Shown here in pieces: positions 26,793 to 38,910 of a stretch of DNA of 64,000 nucleotides. Numbering within the stretch: the stretch's first letter is position 1; each line of letters begins with the position of its first letter. Both the position numbers and the translations under genes were made by a program. The DNA is taken from NCBI RefSeq assembly GCF_003217475.1, contig NZ_QJSP01000012.1, positions 1 through 64,000 on the forward strand. The letters are read 5' to 3'. The notes beneath the pieces were generated by a model. That model made no database searches and had not been told where the DNA came from. It saw only the letters and a list, made by a program, of their open reading frames with translations. This DNA is from Williamsia limnetica (GTDB lineage Bacteria > Actinomycetota > Actinomycetes > Mycobacteriales > Mycobacteriaceae).

Positions 26793-26841
26793 GGTGGCTT
26801 CCGGCGAGCAAAAGCCCAGGTCGGGCTCACCAAAAGCCACC
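26793..26841. repeat. 49-nt palindromic intergenic repeat, copy C
   Basis: Arms extend to 25 bases (26785-26809 with 26825-26849) with four G-T type mismatches; the 49-nt core begins GGTGGCTTCCGGCGA and ends CCAAAAGCCACC. It matches the reverse complement of copy A at most positions, including the loop GCAAA and CAGGTCGGG. It lies between the PIG-L start and the fumC stop, both minus strand. Confidence 0.75.
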
Positions 26842-26860
26842 AAAATCGGGAGGCTGGCAG

Positions 26861-28261
26861 TTACCGCTCGCGGTCGAGGTTGGCCATCTTCAAGACATCG
26901 AGGCGCTTGTCGAGCTCTTCTTCGGAGAGTTTGTCGCCGATCAGGCCACGGTCGAGAACCGTCTGGCGGATGGTCTTCTTTTCTTTGAGGGCCTGCTTCG
27001 CGACGGCAGCCGCTTCTTCGTAGCCGATCGCGCTGTTGAGCGGGGTGACGATCGACGGCGACGACTCGGCGAGCTCTCGGAGATGGTCTTCGTTGGCGAC
27101 GAGTCCCGAGATGCACCGATCCGCGAACAGTCGCGAGACGTTGGCCAGCAACTTGACCGACTCGAGGACGTTGCGCGCCATCATGGGGATGTAGACGTTG
27201 AGTTCGAACGCGCCGTTGCCACCGCCCCAGGTGACCGCAGCGTCGTTACCGATGACCTGGGCGGCTACCTGGGTAACCGCTTCGGGCAGAACCGGATTGA
27301 CCTTGCCGGGCATGATCGATGATCCCGGTTGCAGGTCTGGGAGTGCGATCTCGCCGAGGCCGGTGAGCGGGCCCGACCCCATCCAGCGGACGTCGTTTGC
27401 GATCTTGGTGAGCGACACAGCGACCGTCTTGAGCGCGCCGGACAATTCGACCAATCCGTCCCGGGCGGCCTGTGCCTCGAAGTTGTCCTTGGCCAACGCG
27501 AGTTCGTCGACGCCGGTCAGCTTGATGAGTTCCGCGACGACCTTGGTGCCGAAGCCGTCCGGCGCGTTGAGGCCGGTGCCGACTGCGGTGCCGCCGATCG
27601 GCAGCTCGCCGACGCGGGGGAGGGTGGCGGTGACGCGTTCGACACCCGCTTCGATCTGGCGGGCGTAGCCGCCGAACTCTTGACCGAGGGTCACCGGTAC
27701 CGCGTCCATCAGGTGGGTGCGGCCGGACTTCACGACGGTGCGCCACGCAGTCGACTTCTCCGCCAACGCCTTGTGCAGGTGCTCGAGCGCCGGGATCAGA
27801 TCGGTGACGGCGGCCTCCGTGGCCGCCACGTGGGTGGCGGTCGGGAAGGTGTCGTTCGACGACTGCGACATGTTGACGTGATCGTTGGGATGTAGCTCTA
27901 CCCCGGCGGCCTTGGCAATCGAGGCGATGACCTCATTGGCGTTCATGTTGGAGCTGGTGCCCGAACCGGTTTGGAACACGTCGATGGGGAACTGATCGTC
28001 GTGCTTGCCGTCGGCGATCTCGGTGGCCGCGGCGATGATCGCATCGGCCTTGTCGCCGTCGAGCAGTCCGAGGTCCTTGTTCACCTGGGCGCACGCCGCC
28101 TTCAGCAGGCCCATCGCGCGGATCTGCGTCTTCTCGAGCGGGCGGTGGCTGATGGGGAAGTTCTCCACGGCACGTTGTGTCTGTGCGCGCCACAGGGCGT
28201 CGATCGGCACCCGGACCTCGCCCATGGTGTCGTGCTCGATGCGATAGGACTGCTCACTCAA
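26861..28261 (-). CDS. fumC: fumarate hydratase, class II
   Basis: A 466-residue iron-independent fumarase of the citric acid cycle, homotetrameric in known members. Landmarks are [14 protein letters not shown] near residue 98, [19 protein letters not shown]-type active-site segment near 128, [12 protein letters not shown], and the signature [12 protein letters not shown] near 317. TTG 28261 is the start, with AGGAG 9 bases upstream; it begins 3 bases after the class I fumarase ends, so both are on one transcript. M. tuberculosis has only this class (Rv1098c) in the corresponding place. Confidence 0.95.
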   Translation of the reverse strand: MSEQSYRIEHDTMGEVRVPIDALWRAQTQRAVENFPISHRPLEKTQIRAMGLLKAACAQVNKDLGLLDGDKADAIIAAATEIADGKHDDQFPIDVFQTGSGTSSNMNANEVIASIAKAAGVELHPNDHVNMSQSSNDTFPTATHVAATEAAVTDLIPALEHLHKALAEKSTAWRTVVKSGRTHLMDAVPVTLGQEFGGYARQIEAGVERVTATLPRVGELPIGGTAVGTGLNAPDGFGTKVVAELIKLTGVDELALAKDNFEAQAARDGLVELSGALKTVAVSLTKIANDVRWMGSGPLTGLGEIALPDLQPGSSIMPGKVNPVLPEAVTQVAAQVIGNDAAVTWGGGNGAFELNVYIPMMARNVLESVKLLANVSRLFADRCISGLVANEDHLRELAESSPSIVTPLNSAIGYEEAAAVAKQALKEKKTIRQTVLDRGLIGDKLSEEELDKRLDVLKMANLDRER

Positions 28262-28264
28262 TGT

Positions 28265-29965
<1,701 letters not shown>

Positions 29966-30061
29966 GCGCAGCATCGTATCGCTGCGGTGTGCGGCGCCTC
30001 GTTCGAGGCGCCGTCCTCGCCGCGGCGTCCCGTTGACGAATCGCGGCGCGTCACCGGGTTG

Positions 30062-31069
30062 TCAGTCCTGAAAAGTGTTCTGAGCGATCTCGGCGACCTT
30101 TTGACGGGTGTGCCGGCCCTCGATGTTGCGGATGGTTCCGGACCGTGAACGCATGACCAGTGAGCGGGTCGTCGCACCGTTGGCCCGATAGCTGACACCG
30201 CGCAGCATGTCACCGTTGGTGACGCCGGTGGCGCAGAAGAACATGTTCTCGCCGCTGACGAGATCTTCGGTCTTCAGGACCCGATCCAAGTCGTGTCCGG
30301 CGTCGAGGGCCTTCTGCTTCTCGGCGGCATTGCGTGGCCAGAGCTTGCCCTGGATCTCGCCGCCCATGCACTTCATCGCCACGGCGGTGATGATGCCTTC
30401 GGGGGTGCCGCCGATGCCCATGAGCATGTCGACAGAGCTCTCCTCCTGGGCGGCCGCGATGGCGCCCGCGACGTCGCCGTCGGAGATCAGCCGCACCTTG
30501 GCGCCCGCCGCCCGGATCTCACCGATCAGGCCTTCGTGGCGTTCGCGATCGAGCACGACGACGGTCAGGTCGGCGACCTCGATGCCCTTGGCCTTCGCCA
30601 CGGCATTGACGTTGAACTCGACCGACTCGTTTATGTTGATCAGGCCGGCCGCTTCGGGTCCGACTGCGATCTTCTCCATGTAGAAGACGGCCGACGGGTC
30701 GTACATGGTGCCGCGCTCGGACACCGCGAGCACTGCGATGGAGTTCGGGCGTCCCTCGGCCATCAGGGTGGTGCCGTCGATGGGATCGACGGCCACATCG
30801 ACCTCAGGGCCCTCGCCGTTGCCGACCTCTTCGCCGTTGTACAGCATCGGCGCCTCGTCTTTTTCGCCTTCGCCGATCACGACGACGCCGCGCATCGACA
30901 CAGTGGAGAGCAGTTGCCTCATCGCGTCGACCGCGGCGCCGTCGCCGCCGTTCTTGTCGCCTTTGCCCACCCAGCGGCCCGCCGCGAGCGCGGCTGCCTC
31001 GGTCACCCGCACGAGCTCCATCGCCAGGTTGCGGTCGGGGGCCTCGAACTGGGGGGAATCGGCTGACAT
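30062..31069 (-). CDS. glpX: fructose-1,6-bisphosphatase, class II
   Basis: A 335-residue GlpX-type phosphatase for gluconeogenesis, the only type in mycobacteria (Rv1099c). Metal and substrate motifs seen: [44 protein letters not shown] and [12 protein letters not shown]. Length is typical. AGGAGG 7 bases before ATG 31069 supports the start. It lies upstream of the fumarase genes on the same strand with about 90 bases between. Confidence 0.96.
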   Translation of the reverse strand: MSADSPQFEAPDRNLAMELVRVTEAAALAAGRWVGKGDKNGGDGAAVDAMRQLLSTVSMRGVVVIGEGEKDEAPMLYNGEEVGNGEGPEVDVAVDPIDGTTLMAEGRPNSIAVLAVSERGTMYDPSAVFYMEKIAVGPEAAGLININESVEFNVNAVAKAKGIEVADLTVVVLDRERHEGLIGEIRAAGAKVRLISDGDVAGAIAAAQEESSVDMLMGIGGTPEGIITAVAMKCMGGEIQGKLWPRNAAEKQKALDAGHDLDRVLKTEDLVSGENMFFCATGVTNGDMLRGVSYRANGATTRSLVMRSRSGTIRNIEGRHTRQKVAEIAQNTFQD

Positions 31070-31123
31070 GGAGGGCCTCCTGAAATCGCGGCGAAAGGGT
31101 GTGAGGCCATCCTTTCATGCCCG

Positions 31124-32935
31124 TTACTGCAGGTGGTGCACCGGTGCCTGGCCGTAGACGTTGACGTTCATCCCGGCTTCACGCGCCTTCAGTTGCAGCG
31201 ACAGGTACCGCGAGTAGTGGCGCGACTGGTGCAGGTTGCCGCCGTGGAACCACAGGTTCTGTTGTGCGGTGGGCTTCCACATGTTGCGGAGCTCGCCCTC
31301 CCAGGGGCCCGGATCCTTGGTGGTGCCCGACCCCAGACCCCAGCACTTGCCGACCTTGTCCGCGACTTCTTGTGAGATGAGCTTCGCCGCCCAGCCGTTC
31401 ATCGAGCCGTAGCCGGTGGCCAGCACGATGAGGTCGGCCTCCAGTTCGGTGCCGTCGGAGAGCACCACCGAATGCGGTTTGATCTCGGTGATGTGCGCCG
31501 GTGCCTTGAGCTTCACCTTGCCGTCGGCGATGAGCTCGGACGCTCCGACATCGATGTAGTACCCCGAGCCGCGGCGCAGGTACTTGAGGAACAGTCCGGA
31601 GTCGTCATCGCCGAAGTCCAGCATGAAGCCCGCGGCCTCGAGCTTGTCGTAAAACTCTTTGTCCTGCTCGCGAATCGTGTTCCACGCCGGGATCTGGAAG
31701 TCGGCGAGCAGGCCGTAGGGGATCGATCCGAAGATGAGGTCGGCGGTTTCGTGGTCGATCCCGTTGTCCAGGGCTTCTTCGGAGTAGAGCCCGCCGAGCA
31801 CCTCTCGCATCAACGATTCGGACTTCACGATGTGCGTGGTGGAGCGCTGGATCATCGTGACGTCGGCGCCGTTCTCGAACAGGTCGCCGCAGATGTCGTG
31901 TGCGGAATTGTTGGCCCCCAGGACAACTGCCTTCTTGCCCCTGTACGCGGCGCCGCCTGAATGCTGCGACGAATGAACGAGGTCGCCCTCGAAGGTGTCG
32001 GCACCTGGGATCTCCGGGATGTTCGGGATACCCGACATCCCGGTGGCGAGCACCAGCTGGGTGGGTGTGAGGGTCAACGATTCGCCGTTACGCTCCACCT
32101 CGACGGTCCACTGCTGCGTCGCGTCGTCAAAGGTCGCCTTGGTGCAGGTGGTGGTGCTCCAATAGTCGAGCTCCATGATCTTGACGTAGCTCTCGAGCCA
32201 GTCGCCCATCTTGTCCTTGGGGGTGAACACGGGCCAGTCGTCAGGGAACGGTAGGTACGGCATGTGGTCATACCAGACCGGATCATGAAGGGACAGAGAG
32301 TAATAGCGACCACGCCACTCGTCGCCGGGCCTAGGATGCTTGTCGATGACCAGCGTCGAGACGCCGAGGCGGCGCAGGCGGGCGGCGAGGCCGATGCCAC
32401 CCTGGCCGCCGCCGACGATGAGCGTGTACGGCTGGGTGGTGATGCCCAGGGTCTCTTTGTGCTCGGCGCGCCGATCGAGCCAGTTCTTCCGGCCTGGCAC
32501 CACGCCGTGCTCGGCGCCCTTGATGCGGCGGGTGCGTTTGTTCTCCGGGAATTCCAGCAGTTCCTGCGCCGAGGTCAGGAAAGTCCAGCACTTACCGTCG
32601 CGCAGACGCATCAGACCCTTGCCGCGCAACACGGGGGTCGTGAAGGTGTACCAGGCGGTGGTGACGCCGTCGTCTTCCGTCGCCTCACCCTCGAGCTGGA
32701 AGTTGCCCGGGGCCGAGGTCGGCAGGGTCGCGGTCAGCATCGCGGCGAGGTCGTCCTTGCCCTCGGCAGTGGTGAGATTCCAGCTCAATGCCACCAGATC
32801 GCGCCAGTAGCAGTCGTCGACGAACAAATCGGTGACGGCTCCGACATCTCCGGTGTCCTGGGCGTGGGCAATAGCCTGCTCCAGGTCGGTGAGAAACGCC
32901 TGGGCCGTCTGGGTGGGAGAGACGGTGGTGGTCAT
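31124..32935 (-). CDS. flavin-containing monooxygenase with N-terminal SnoaL-like domain
   Basis: A 603-residue protein. Residues 1-140 form an NTF2/SnoaL-like domain; residues from about 165 form an FAD/NADPH monooxygenase with GGGQGGIGLAARLR (FAD site), PGDEWRGRYYSL, LVLATGMSG and a second Rossmann motif VLGANNSAHDICGDL, then LATGYGSMNGWA. It resembles the FMO/YUCCA-like branch; a Baeyer-Villiger activity is possible but not shown. ATG 32935 follows AAGGAG by 6 bases. The upstream same-strand GAF regulator probably controls it; the substrate is unknown. Confidence 0.86.
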   Translation of the reverse strand: MTTTVSPTQTAQAFLTDLEQAIAHAQDTGDVGAVTDLFVDDCYWRDLVALSWNLTTAEGKDDLAAMLTATLPTSAPGNFQLEGEATEDDGVTTAWYTFTTPVLRGKGLMRLRDGKCWTFLTSAQELLEFPENKRTRRIKGAEHGVVPGRKNWLDRRAEHKETLGITTQPYTLIVGGGQGGIGLAARLRRLGVSTLVIDKHPRPGDEWRGRYYSLSLHDPVWYDHMPYLPFPDDWPVFTPKDKMGDWLESYVKIMELDYWSTTTCTKATFDDATQQWTVEVERNGESLTLTPTQLVLATGMSGIPNIPEIPGADTFEGDLVHSSQHSGGAAYRGKKAVVLGANNSAHDICGDLFENGADVTMIQRSTTHIVKSESLMREVLGGLYSEEALDNGIDHETADLIFGSIPYGLLADFQIPAWNTIREQDKEFYDKLEAAGFMLDFGDDDSGLFLKYLRRGSGYYIDVGASELIADGKVKLKAPAHITEIKPHSVVLSDGTELEADLIVLATGYGSMNGWAAKLISQEVADKVGKCWGLGSGTTKDPGPWEGELRNMWKPTAQQNLWFHGGNLHQSRHYSRYLSLQLKAREAGMNVNVYGQAPVHHLQ

Positions 32936-33031
32936 GAACAACTCCTTCGCGTGAGGTGGATCACACCTGACGGTAGAAGGGTTCTCCGCTCGCCGGGAGG
33001 GTTGCAGGGAGTTGCAGAGGAGAAAGTGCGA

Positions 33032-34210
33032 TCAGTGTGCCCAGGTCGCCGGAACGGTCAAGCGATAGGGGCGTGGTACCAGCAAAGGTCCGAGGGTGCG
33101 CCTGATCCGGGAGACCTCGGCCCGGATCGTCACGGTGTGGTCGCCGTCGCCGTAGAGCTCTGTCGACAATTCGCGGGCGCTGCGACCGAGGGGATGCGCG
33201 GCGAGGATGCGCAGCACGTCGTACTGACGTCGGGTCAGCGGATGAGCAACCTGTTCACCATCATCGGAAGTGATACGCGCACAGGGCGGATCGGACTGCA
33301 GGACCAGGGCGGTCGCGTGCTTGTCCGCCCGCCGCAGGTGCCACAGATCGCCCACCTGCTGCGCGTCGAAGTGGCCGAGGCTCGGAATCCACACGGTCCC
33401 GGTGTCGAGGCCGCCGGGGATGAACAGCCGGTCGCTCACCGCTATCCCGCGTGTCGCGATCACCCAGCCGTGCCGATCGATGACGAGGGCGTCGCCTGCA
33501 CCGGTGTCGAGCAGACCTGCCGCGGCTCCGGACCGACTGCGCAGATCGTCGCGGTGGAGCAATCGCAGTTCGGCATTCACTGCGTCGAGCGTGGAGCAGA
33601 CCAGCGACAGGGTGTGGGGGTGGGCGGTACGCAACCCGCCGGACAGCGTTATCGCACCGAGCACCGAGTCGTCGCGGGGATCGATGATCGGGGCGCCGGT
33701 ACACACCCAGCTGTGGTGGCTCGGATGTGAATGCTCGGACCCGAAGATCTGCACGGGGGACCGGTCTGCCATCGCGGTGCCCAGAGCATTGGTGCCGACG
33801 GCCGATTCGGTCCAGGAAGCGCCCTCCACGAATCCCAGGTGCTCGGACCGCTTACGTACGTTCGGCGGACCGGCAACCCACAGCACCACCCCGTCGCTGT
33901 CGCAGAGGACGAGTTCGGTGGCGGTGTCGGTACAGCTGGTCAGCAGACGTTCGCGCAGAGCGGCCGACGCATGGTTCAGCAGCGGATCGGCGTCGCGGCG
34001 AAGGGCGACCTCGTCGGCGGGTCGATAATCGGGCCCGCGGTACCGGGCCGGCTGGCGTTGCCACGACCGGGCGACCTCGTCGCGGACACCTGTCGGGACG
34101 GCCCCGGTCGACGCCCACTGCTCGAACAACGAGTCCAGATGACGCAGATGGACTCGCGGATCCTGGTCGATACGCAGCGCGCTCGACGGTCGCATCAGCG
34201 GTGGTGGCAC
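33032..34210 (-). CDS. GAF-domain transcriptional regulator with C-terminal winged helix
   Basis: A 392-residue regulator. The N-terminal part (about 15-180) resembles the sensory half of AcoR/ActR-like activators, with FVEGASWTESAVGTNALGTA characteristic of GAF domains of sigma-54 regulators, but the AAA+ domain is missing. The C-terminal 80 residues (HPLTRRQYDVLRILAAHPLG... TVTIRAEVSRIRRTLG) form a winged-helix like OmpR-type DNA-binding domains. GTG 34210 has GGAG 6 bases upstream; ATG 34195 is the alternative. It precedes the monooxygenase gene by 97 bases on the same strand and is its likely regulator. Confidence 0.78.
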   Translation of the reverse strand: MPPPLMRPSSALRIDQDPRVHLRHLDSLFEQWASTGAVPTGVRDEVARSWQRQPARYRGPDYRPADEVALRRDADPLLNHASAALRERLLTSCTDTATELVLCDSDGVVLWVAGPPNVRKRSEHLGFVEGASWTESAVGTNALGTAMADRSPVQIFGSEHSHPSHHSWVCTGAPIIDPRDDSVLGAITLSGGLRTAHPHTLSLVCSTLDAVNAELRLLHRDDLRSRSGAAAGLLDTGAGDALVIDRHGWVIATRGIAVSDRLFIPGGLDTGTVWIPSLGHFDAQQVGDLWHLRRADKHATALVLQSDPPCARITSDDGEQVAHPLTRRQYDVLRILAAHPLGRSARELSTELYGDGDHTVTIRAEVSRIRRTLGPLLVPRPYRLTVPATWAH

Positions 34211-34264
34211 ACGGTTCTCCGGAAGTTCGAAGGGTCGCCGCAATCCTACGTGAGACAGGTCACA

Positions 34265-34306
34265 ACGCACGAACCCCCTCGGCCGCAGCCGAGGGGGTTC
34301 GTGCGT
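34265..34306 (-). terminator. intrinsic-type hairpin after the MMPL gene
   Basis: Perfect 19-base arms ACGCACGAACCCCCTCGGC and GCCGAGGGGGTTCGTGCGT around CGCA, just past the MMPL stop at 34320 on the minus strand and before the GAF regulator start. No U-run follows, as is common in actinobacteria. Confidence 0.75.
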
Positions 34307-34319
34307 CGTACGAAGTCGG

Positions 34320-36572
34320 TCAGCTGGCGGCGCCCGCTTTGGTCGCCAGCGGCTTGCCATCGGGTGCGAGCGTGTCGTCGATCGGGATCTCGCGAATCGA
34401 CGCCCCTTCGATGTCGACGTTCGGCACGATCTTGTCGAGCCACGCCGGCATCCACCACGCTTTGTCGCCCATGAGGGCGAGAAGTGCAGGCACGACGATC
34501 ATCCGGATGATGAATGCGTCGAAGAAGACAGCCGCAGCCAGGGCGAAGCCCATCATCTTCGAGGTCGTGTCCGGCGCCAGCATGAACGCCGCGAACACCG
34601 AGATCATGATGACGGCTGCGGAGGCGACGACACGGGCACCGTGTTTGTAGCCGACCAGCACCGCCTCCTTCGCGGACAGGCCGTGGACGTATTCCTCGCG
34701 CATGCGGGTCACCAAGAACACCTGGTAGTCCATCGCCAGACCGAACACCACGCCGATCATGAAGATCGGCAGGAACGAGATGATCGGCTGGGTGTGGGTG
34801 ATCAGCCCGAAGATTCCCTGCTGGAAGATCGCGACGGTGGCGCCGAACGTCGCACAGATCGAGAAGATGAATCCGATGGTCGCCGTCAAGGGCACCAGGA
34901 TCGACCGGAACACCACCATCAGGATGATGAAGGCGAGCCCGACGACCAGGATCAGGTACGGGATCAGGGCCGAACTCAGCTTCGCCGAGATGTCCGACAT
35001 GATCGCCGTCTGACCGCCCACATTCAGGGTCGCGCCCGCGGCTTCGGTGGTCGACGAGTATTCGCGGATCTGTTCCATCAACTCGTGCGTCTGCTCACCA
35101 CTCGGTGACGTCTGCGGGGTCACCGCGATCAGCGCCGCCGTCGCCCCGGCTTGAGGGTTCGCCTGGTCGGGACCGTTTCCGATCCAGGTGAGCTGATCCG
35201 GGTTCGCCACGTTCGACAGTGTCTTGATGTGGTCGATCGTCTCGGTTGCGACCCCGGCCACATCGGCCCCATCCGTCTCGTTGAGGACCACCAGCAACTG
35301 TCCGTTGACGCCTTCACCGAATCCGCGCTTGAGCAGTTCGGTCGCCGGGACCTCGGCGTCCGAGGAGAAGGACAGACCCAATTCCAGTTTCGTCATCGGG
35401 GTGGCGATGATCGCGAGGAACGCCAGTGCGACCAAGGCGATGGGCAGTGGGTACTTGGTGAGGAACTTCGCGGTCCGTTGGCCGTTCGACACCCGGCTCT
35501 CGGGCTCGTCGCCGTGTCGCAGACCCTTGATGCGAGGCGAGAACGCAAATCTGCCGAATGCACCGAGCAGGGCCGGGATGAGCGTGATGGCCCCGAGGAC
35601 GGCGATGACGACGGCGAGTCCGGCGCCCGCACCCATCTGCGATACGAACGGGATGCCCACGACCGCCAGTGCGACCACGGCGATCACCACTGTCAGACCG
35701 GCGAAGACCACGGCTGTACCGGCTGTTCCGACGGCACGTCCGGCCGCTGCCTCACGAGTGCCACCGAGATTGAGCTCCGTGCGGTAGCGGGACACGATGA
35801 AGAGCGCATAGTCGATCGAGACGGCGATACCGAGCATCGTGATGATGCCGGTCGCGCTCTCGTTCATGTTGAAGATGCCGGCGCCCAGGGTGACGAGATT
35901 GATGCTGATCAACACGCCCAGAATGCCCGTGATGATGGGGATGAACGCGGCGACCAATGCTGCAAAGGCGACGATCATCACCACGAACGCCACGACGAAG
36001 CCGAGCATCTCGGCCGTTCCGCCCTGCTCCTGGACCTGCATGAGCGAGCCCGTGCCGCGGACGTCGAGCCCGCCGGTGCGGAACTCGGAGAGGATGTCCT
36101 CGAATTGTTCTTTGTCTTCGATCGTGAGGTCTTCGACCTTGATGTTCTGTTGGACCTGGATCAGACCGACCTGACCCTTGTCGCCGAGGACCGACGCGGC
36201 GATCGCGGGTTCGGCGTCGGCCGCGGTCACCGGGTTGACGATGGTGTCGGGTTCGAAGATGTCAGGGAGTGTCTTGAGCTTCGCGACGAGCCCGTCGATG
36301 TCGGCGGTATGTGCCGCCAGCCCGTCGTCGGCGGCGATCAGGACGCTGGTCGATGCCTCCAGCTGTCGCTCGTTGACCGCTGTGAAGTCTTTCTCCATGA
36401 TTGACATCGCCTTGTCCGAGTCGGTACCCGGTAGCTCGAAATCCTTGGAGAACTTCGGATTGAATGCCGCCACCAGAGCGATGACGAGAGCACCCAGCAG
36501 CAACCAGCTGACGATCACCCACCATTTGTGCCGAAAAGAGAACCGTCCCAGCCGATACAAGAACATTGCCAT
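34320..36572 (-). CDS. MMPL family RND-type transporter
   Basis: A 750-residue membrane transporter of the MMPL/HAE2 type, the family that exports mycolate and other envelope lipids in mycobacteria. About 11-12 transmembrane helices are seen: one near residues 17-37, blocks at about 185-310 and 365-385, and a mirrored block at about 535-680, with periplasmic domains between. Typical residues in the proton pathway include SIDYALFIVSRYR near 248 and LAMDYQVFLVTRMREEY near 590. It is short for MmpL3 and lacks the long C-terminal tail. ATG 36572 is chosen over 36566. Substrate unknown; an adjacent TetR gene is absent. Confidence 0.9.
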   Translation of the reverse strand: MAMFLYRLGRFSFRHKWWVIVSWLLLGALVIALVAAFNPKFSKDFELPGTDSDKAMSIMEKDFTAVNERQLEASTSVLIAADDGLAAHTADIDGLVAKLKTLPDIFEPDTIVNPVTAADAEPAIAASVLGDKGQVGLIQVQQNIKVEDLTIEDKEQFEDILSEFRTGGLDVRGTGSLMQVQEQGGTAEMLGFVVAFVVMIVAFAALVAAFIPIITGILGVLISINLVTLGAGIFNMNESATGIITMLGIAVSIDYALFIVSRYRTELNLGGTREAAAGRAVGTAGTAVVFAGLTVVIAVVALAVVGIPFVSQMGAGAGLAVVIAVLGAITLIPALLGAFGRFAFSPRIKGLRHGDEPESRVSNGQRTAKFLTKYPLPIALVALAFLAIIATPMTKLELGLSFSSDAEVPATELLKRGFGEGVNGQLLVVLNETDGADVAGVATETIDHIKTLSNVANPDQLTWIGNGPDQANPQAGATAALIAVTPQTSPSGEQTHELMEQIREYSSTTEAAGATLNVGGQTAIMSDISAKLSSALIPYLILVVGLAFIILMVVFRSILVPLTATIGFIFSICATFGATVAIFQQGIFGLITHTQPIISFLPIFMIGVVFGLAMDYQVFLVTRMREEYVHGLSAKEAVLVGYKHGARVVASAAVIMISVFAAFMLAPDTTSKMMGFALAAAVFFDAFIIRMIVVPALLALMGDKAWWMPAWLDKIVPNVDIEGASIREIPIDDTLAPDGKPLATKAGAAS

Positions 36573-36643
36573 GGAAAGGGAGCTTATAGGGACCGCAGGA
36601 CATCGGTCTTCACCCAATAGATGGATATCGAGCGACGAAAGTA

Positions 36644-37246
36644 CTACTTGGTGGGGAGCACCTGTGGTCCGGTGCCCGGGCCCGGCAGGGGCGAGGCCGC
36701 CAGGGTGGCGGTCGCGAGGGTCGTGAAGTCCTCTTCCTTGCCCTTGTTCGACATCAGGCCGATCCGGACGTCGCCCAGGTCGGTCACCCAGACCGTGCGC
36801 CCACCATCGGGTTTGGCGTAGACGACCCACGACGATCCACCCACCTCGCGGGTGCCGGCCCCGAGCAGTCGTTCGTCTCCGGCGAGGGAGCCGACCAGCG
36901 AGTCCTCGGTGGCGTCGGTCTGGCTTAGCTGGATGTACACACCGTTGGACGTGATGTAACCGGAATTGGACACCGATGTGTTCTCGAGAGCGGTCGTCGT
37001 TCCGCTGTTCGGTTTCCAATCGTTCGGCGTCGCGGGGAGCCTGATCGGAAAGGCGAGGCTTCTGGCGTCGGCTTTGAGTCCGCTGTCGATGTCATAGGCA
37101 GGGACCTTGTCATCACCCGAACCACCCGAGAGACCGACCGAGCAGTTGCCCGACACCATCGCCACGAACACACACAGCAACAGCAAGGGGACCAAAGACC
37201 AGATCATGTCCTTGTTGTTGTTCAGGATGCGAGGTTTAGCGGCCAC
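36644..37246 (-). CDS. DUF4245 membrane-anchored protein (Rv1100-like)
   Basis: A 200-residue protein with a membrane helix at about residues 14-34 (MIWSLVPLLLLCVFVAMVS) and an extracytoplasmic domain containing PIRLPATPNDWKPNSG near residue 75 and VWVTDLGDVRIGL near the end. This is DUF4245, the counterpart of Rv1100, which lies next to glpX in mycobacteria. GTG 37246 gives the short cytoplasmic tail expected; AATACT lies 8 bases upstream. Function unknown. Confidence 0.8.
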   Translation of the reverse strand: MAAKPRILNNNKDMIWSLVPLLLLCVFVAMVSGNCSVGLSGGSGDDKVPAYDIDSGLKADARSLAFPIRLPATPNDWKPNSGTTTALENTSVSNSGYITSNGVYIQLSQTDATEDSLVGSLAGDERLLGAGTREVGGSSWVVYAKPDGGRTVWVTDLGDVRIGLMSNKGKEEDFTTLATATLAASPLPGPGTGPQVLPTK

Positions 37247-37318
37247 GCTTTCGAGTATTGCAGCACGTGCCGTCGCCACATAAACGTCCGGACCGCGCAC
37301 AGGGCGTGTGCGCCCCGG

Positions 37319-37594
37319 TCAGTTCTCCTCGTCGAAGTCCTCGTCGTCGTCGAGGTCGCCATCTGCGTCGTCGCTGCCGAGTACCGACTCGATGCGTTTG
37401 CGGGCGCCTTCGAGATGTTCCTCACAGCGCCGAGAGAGGGCCTCGCCGCGCTCCCACATCTCCAGGGACGCGTCGAGGTCGAGGCCACCCTGCTCCAGGG
37501 TGCGCACGACGACGATCAGCTCGTCGCGGGCTTCTTCGTAGCCCAGTTCGGCAATCGGCGTGACGTCGTCGTCAGCCGGTTTCTTCGGTGGCAC
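37319..37594 (-). CDS. xseB: exodeoxyribonuclease VII small subunit
   Basis: A 91-residue helical subunit of ExoVII, which with XseA degrades single-stranded DNA to short oligonucleotides. The conserved core is [19 protein letters not shown] and [19 protein letters not shown]. The C-terminus is strongly acidic. GTG 37594 has GGAGG about 9 bases upstream. It follows xseA by about 60 bases on the same strand, the usual operon. Confidence 0.95.
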   Translation of the reverse strand: MPPKKPADDDVTPIAELGYEEARDELIVVVRTLEQGGLDLDASLEMWERGEALSRRCEEHLEGARKRIESVLGSDDADGDLDDDEDFDEEN

Positions 37595-37656
37595 GTCTTC
37601 TTCCTCCAAGCATCGGCTCACATCGCGATCTCATCGGTAGACGACCGCGATGGTTC

Positions 37657-38901
37657 TCAGTTCTTCTTCTCCACGCCCATCACGGCGGCCCTGGTGGCGC
37701 CATCGGCCACCCGGACCCGCAGTTGACTGCCGATCGGCATGTCGTGCACAGAGTTCACCACATGGGGCTGCTCGTCGCTGCTGCTCGCCGCTCCCGGGAC
37801 GCGTTGCACGACGGCGTAGCCGCGGGCCAGGGTCTGCGCAGGACCCAGGGTGGCAAGCCGGGCGGCCAGATGGTCGACACGTTGCTCCTCGCTCCCGACG
37901 CAGCGAGCGACGTCGCGCCGGATGTCGCGGGTCGCCCGTTCGATCTCGTCGACCCGGTCATCGACGATCCGAAACGGATTGGCCAGCACGGGTCTGCCAC
38001 GCAGAGAGTCCAGACCGCGGACCTGCGTGGTCACCCAATTGCGAAGTGCACCAGCGCTTCTGGAACGCAGCTCTCTGATCTGGGAGAGCTCGGCGATGAC
38101 GTCCGGGACCACTCGCTTGGCCGCGTCGGTCGGCGTTGCCGCGCGCAGGTCGGCGACGAGGTCGAGCAATGGCGAGTCGGGCTCGTGACCGATGGCGCTG
38201 ACCACCGCCGTGGTCGCCTTGGCGACCGCGCGGCACAGCGCCTCATCGGAGAACGGCAGCAGGTCCTCGACGCTGCCTCCGCCGCGCGCCAGGATGATCA
38301 CGTCGACGTGCGGGTCCGCATCCAATTGGGCGAGATGCCCGAGGATCTGCGGCACCGCGGACGGTCCCTGGACCGGTGCGTTGCGGACTTCGAATCGAAC
38401 GGCGGGCCAGCGGGACCGAGCGACCGAGACGATGTCGCGTTCGGCCGCGCTGGCGCGGCCGGTGATGAGCCCGATGGTCCCGGGGAGAAACGGCAGCGGG
38501 CGCTTTCGGGCCGTGTCGAACAACCCCTCGGCGGCGAGTAGTTGACGCAGGCGCTCGATACGAGCAAGCAGCTCGCCGATGCCGACAGGGCGGATCTCTG
38601 TGACCCGTAAGGACACAGTGCCCCGTCCGGTGTAGAACACCGGCCTGCCGAGCATCACCACCCGGGCGCCCTCGGTCAGGGGAACCTGCGCGCGAGTCAG
38701 CAGGTCGGGGCTGCAGGTGACCTGGATGGAGATGTCGGCCGCCGGATCGCGCAGGGTCAGGAACGCCGTCCGGGTACCTGGGCGACGATTGATCTGGGTC
38801 AACTGGCCCTCGACCCAGACCTGCCCGAGCTTGTGGAGCCACTCGGCGATCTTCGTGTTGATGGTGCGGACGGGCCACGCTGATTCGGGCGTATTGCTCA
38901 C
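37657..38901 (-). CDS. xseA: exodeoxyribonuclease VII large subunit
   Basis: A 414-residue nuclease subunit. The N-terminal OB-fold (about 15-110, [25 protein letters not shown]) is followed by the catalytic domain with [34 protein letters not shown] and [20 protein letters not shown], then a coiled-coil region. GTG 38901 is the start. The usual partner xseB is immediately downstream. Corresponds to Rv1108c. Confidence 0.96.
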   Translation of the reverse strand: MSNTPESAWPVRTINTKIAEWLHKLGQVWVEGQLTQINRRPGTRTAFLTLRDPAADISIQVTCSPDLLTRAQVPLTEGARVVMLGRPVFYTGRGTVSLRVTEIRPVGIGELLARIERLRQLLAAEGLFDTARKRPLPFLPGTIGLITGRASAAERDIVSVARSRWPAVRFEVRNAPVQGPSAVPQILGHLAQLDADPHVDVIILARGGGSVEDLLPFSDEALCRAVAKATTAVVSAIGHEPDSPLLDLVADLRAATPTDAAKRVVPDVIAELSQIRELRSRSAGALRNWVTTQVRGLDSLRGRPVLANPFRIVDDRVDEIERATRDIRRDVARCVGSEEQRVDHLAARLATLGPAQTLARGYAVVQRVPGAASSSDEQPHVVNSVHDMPIGSQLRVRVADGATRAAVMGVEKKN

Positions 38902-38910
38902 GCGGGCAGG

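Noticed and set aside
32264-33730. 488-residue plus-strand frame opposite the monooxygenase and its regulator
   Set aside because: Both minus-strand genes have clear domains; the plus frame is a high-GC shadow with His/Arg/Gly-rich composition.
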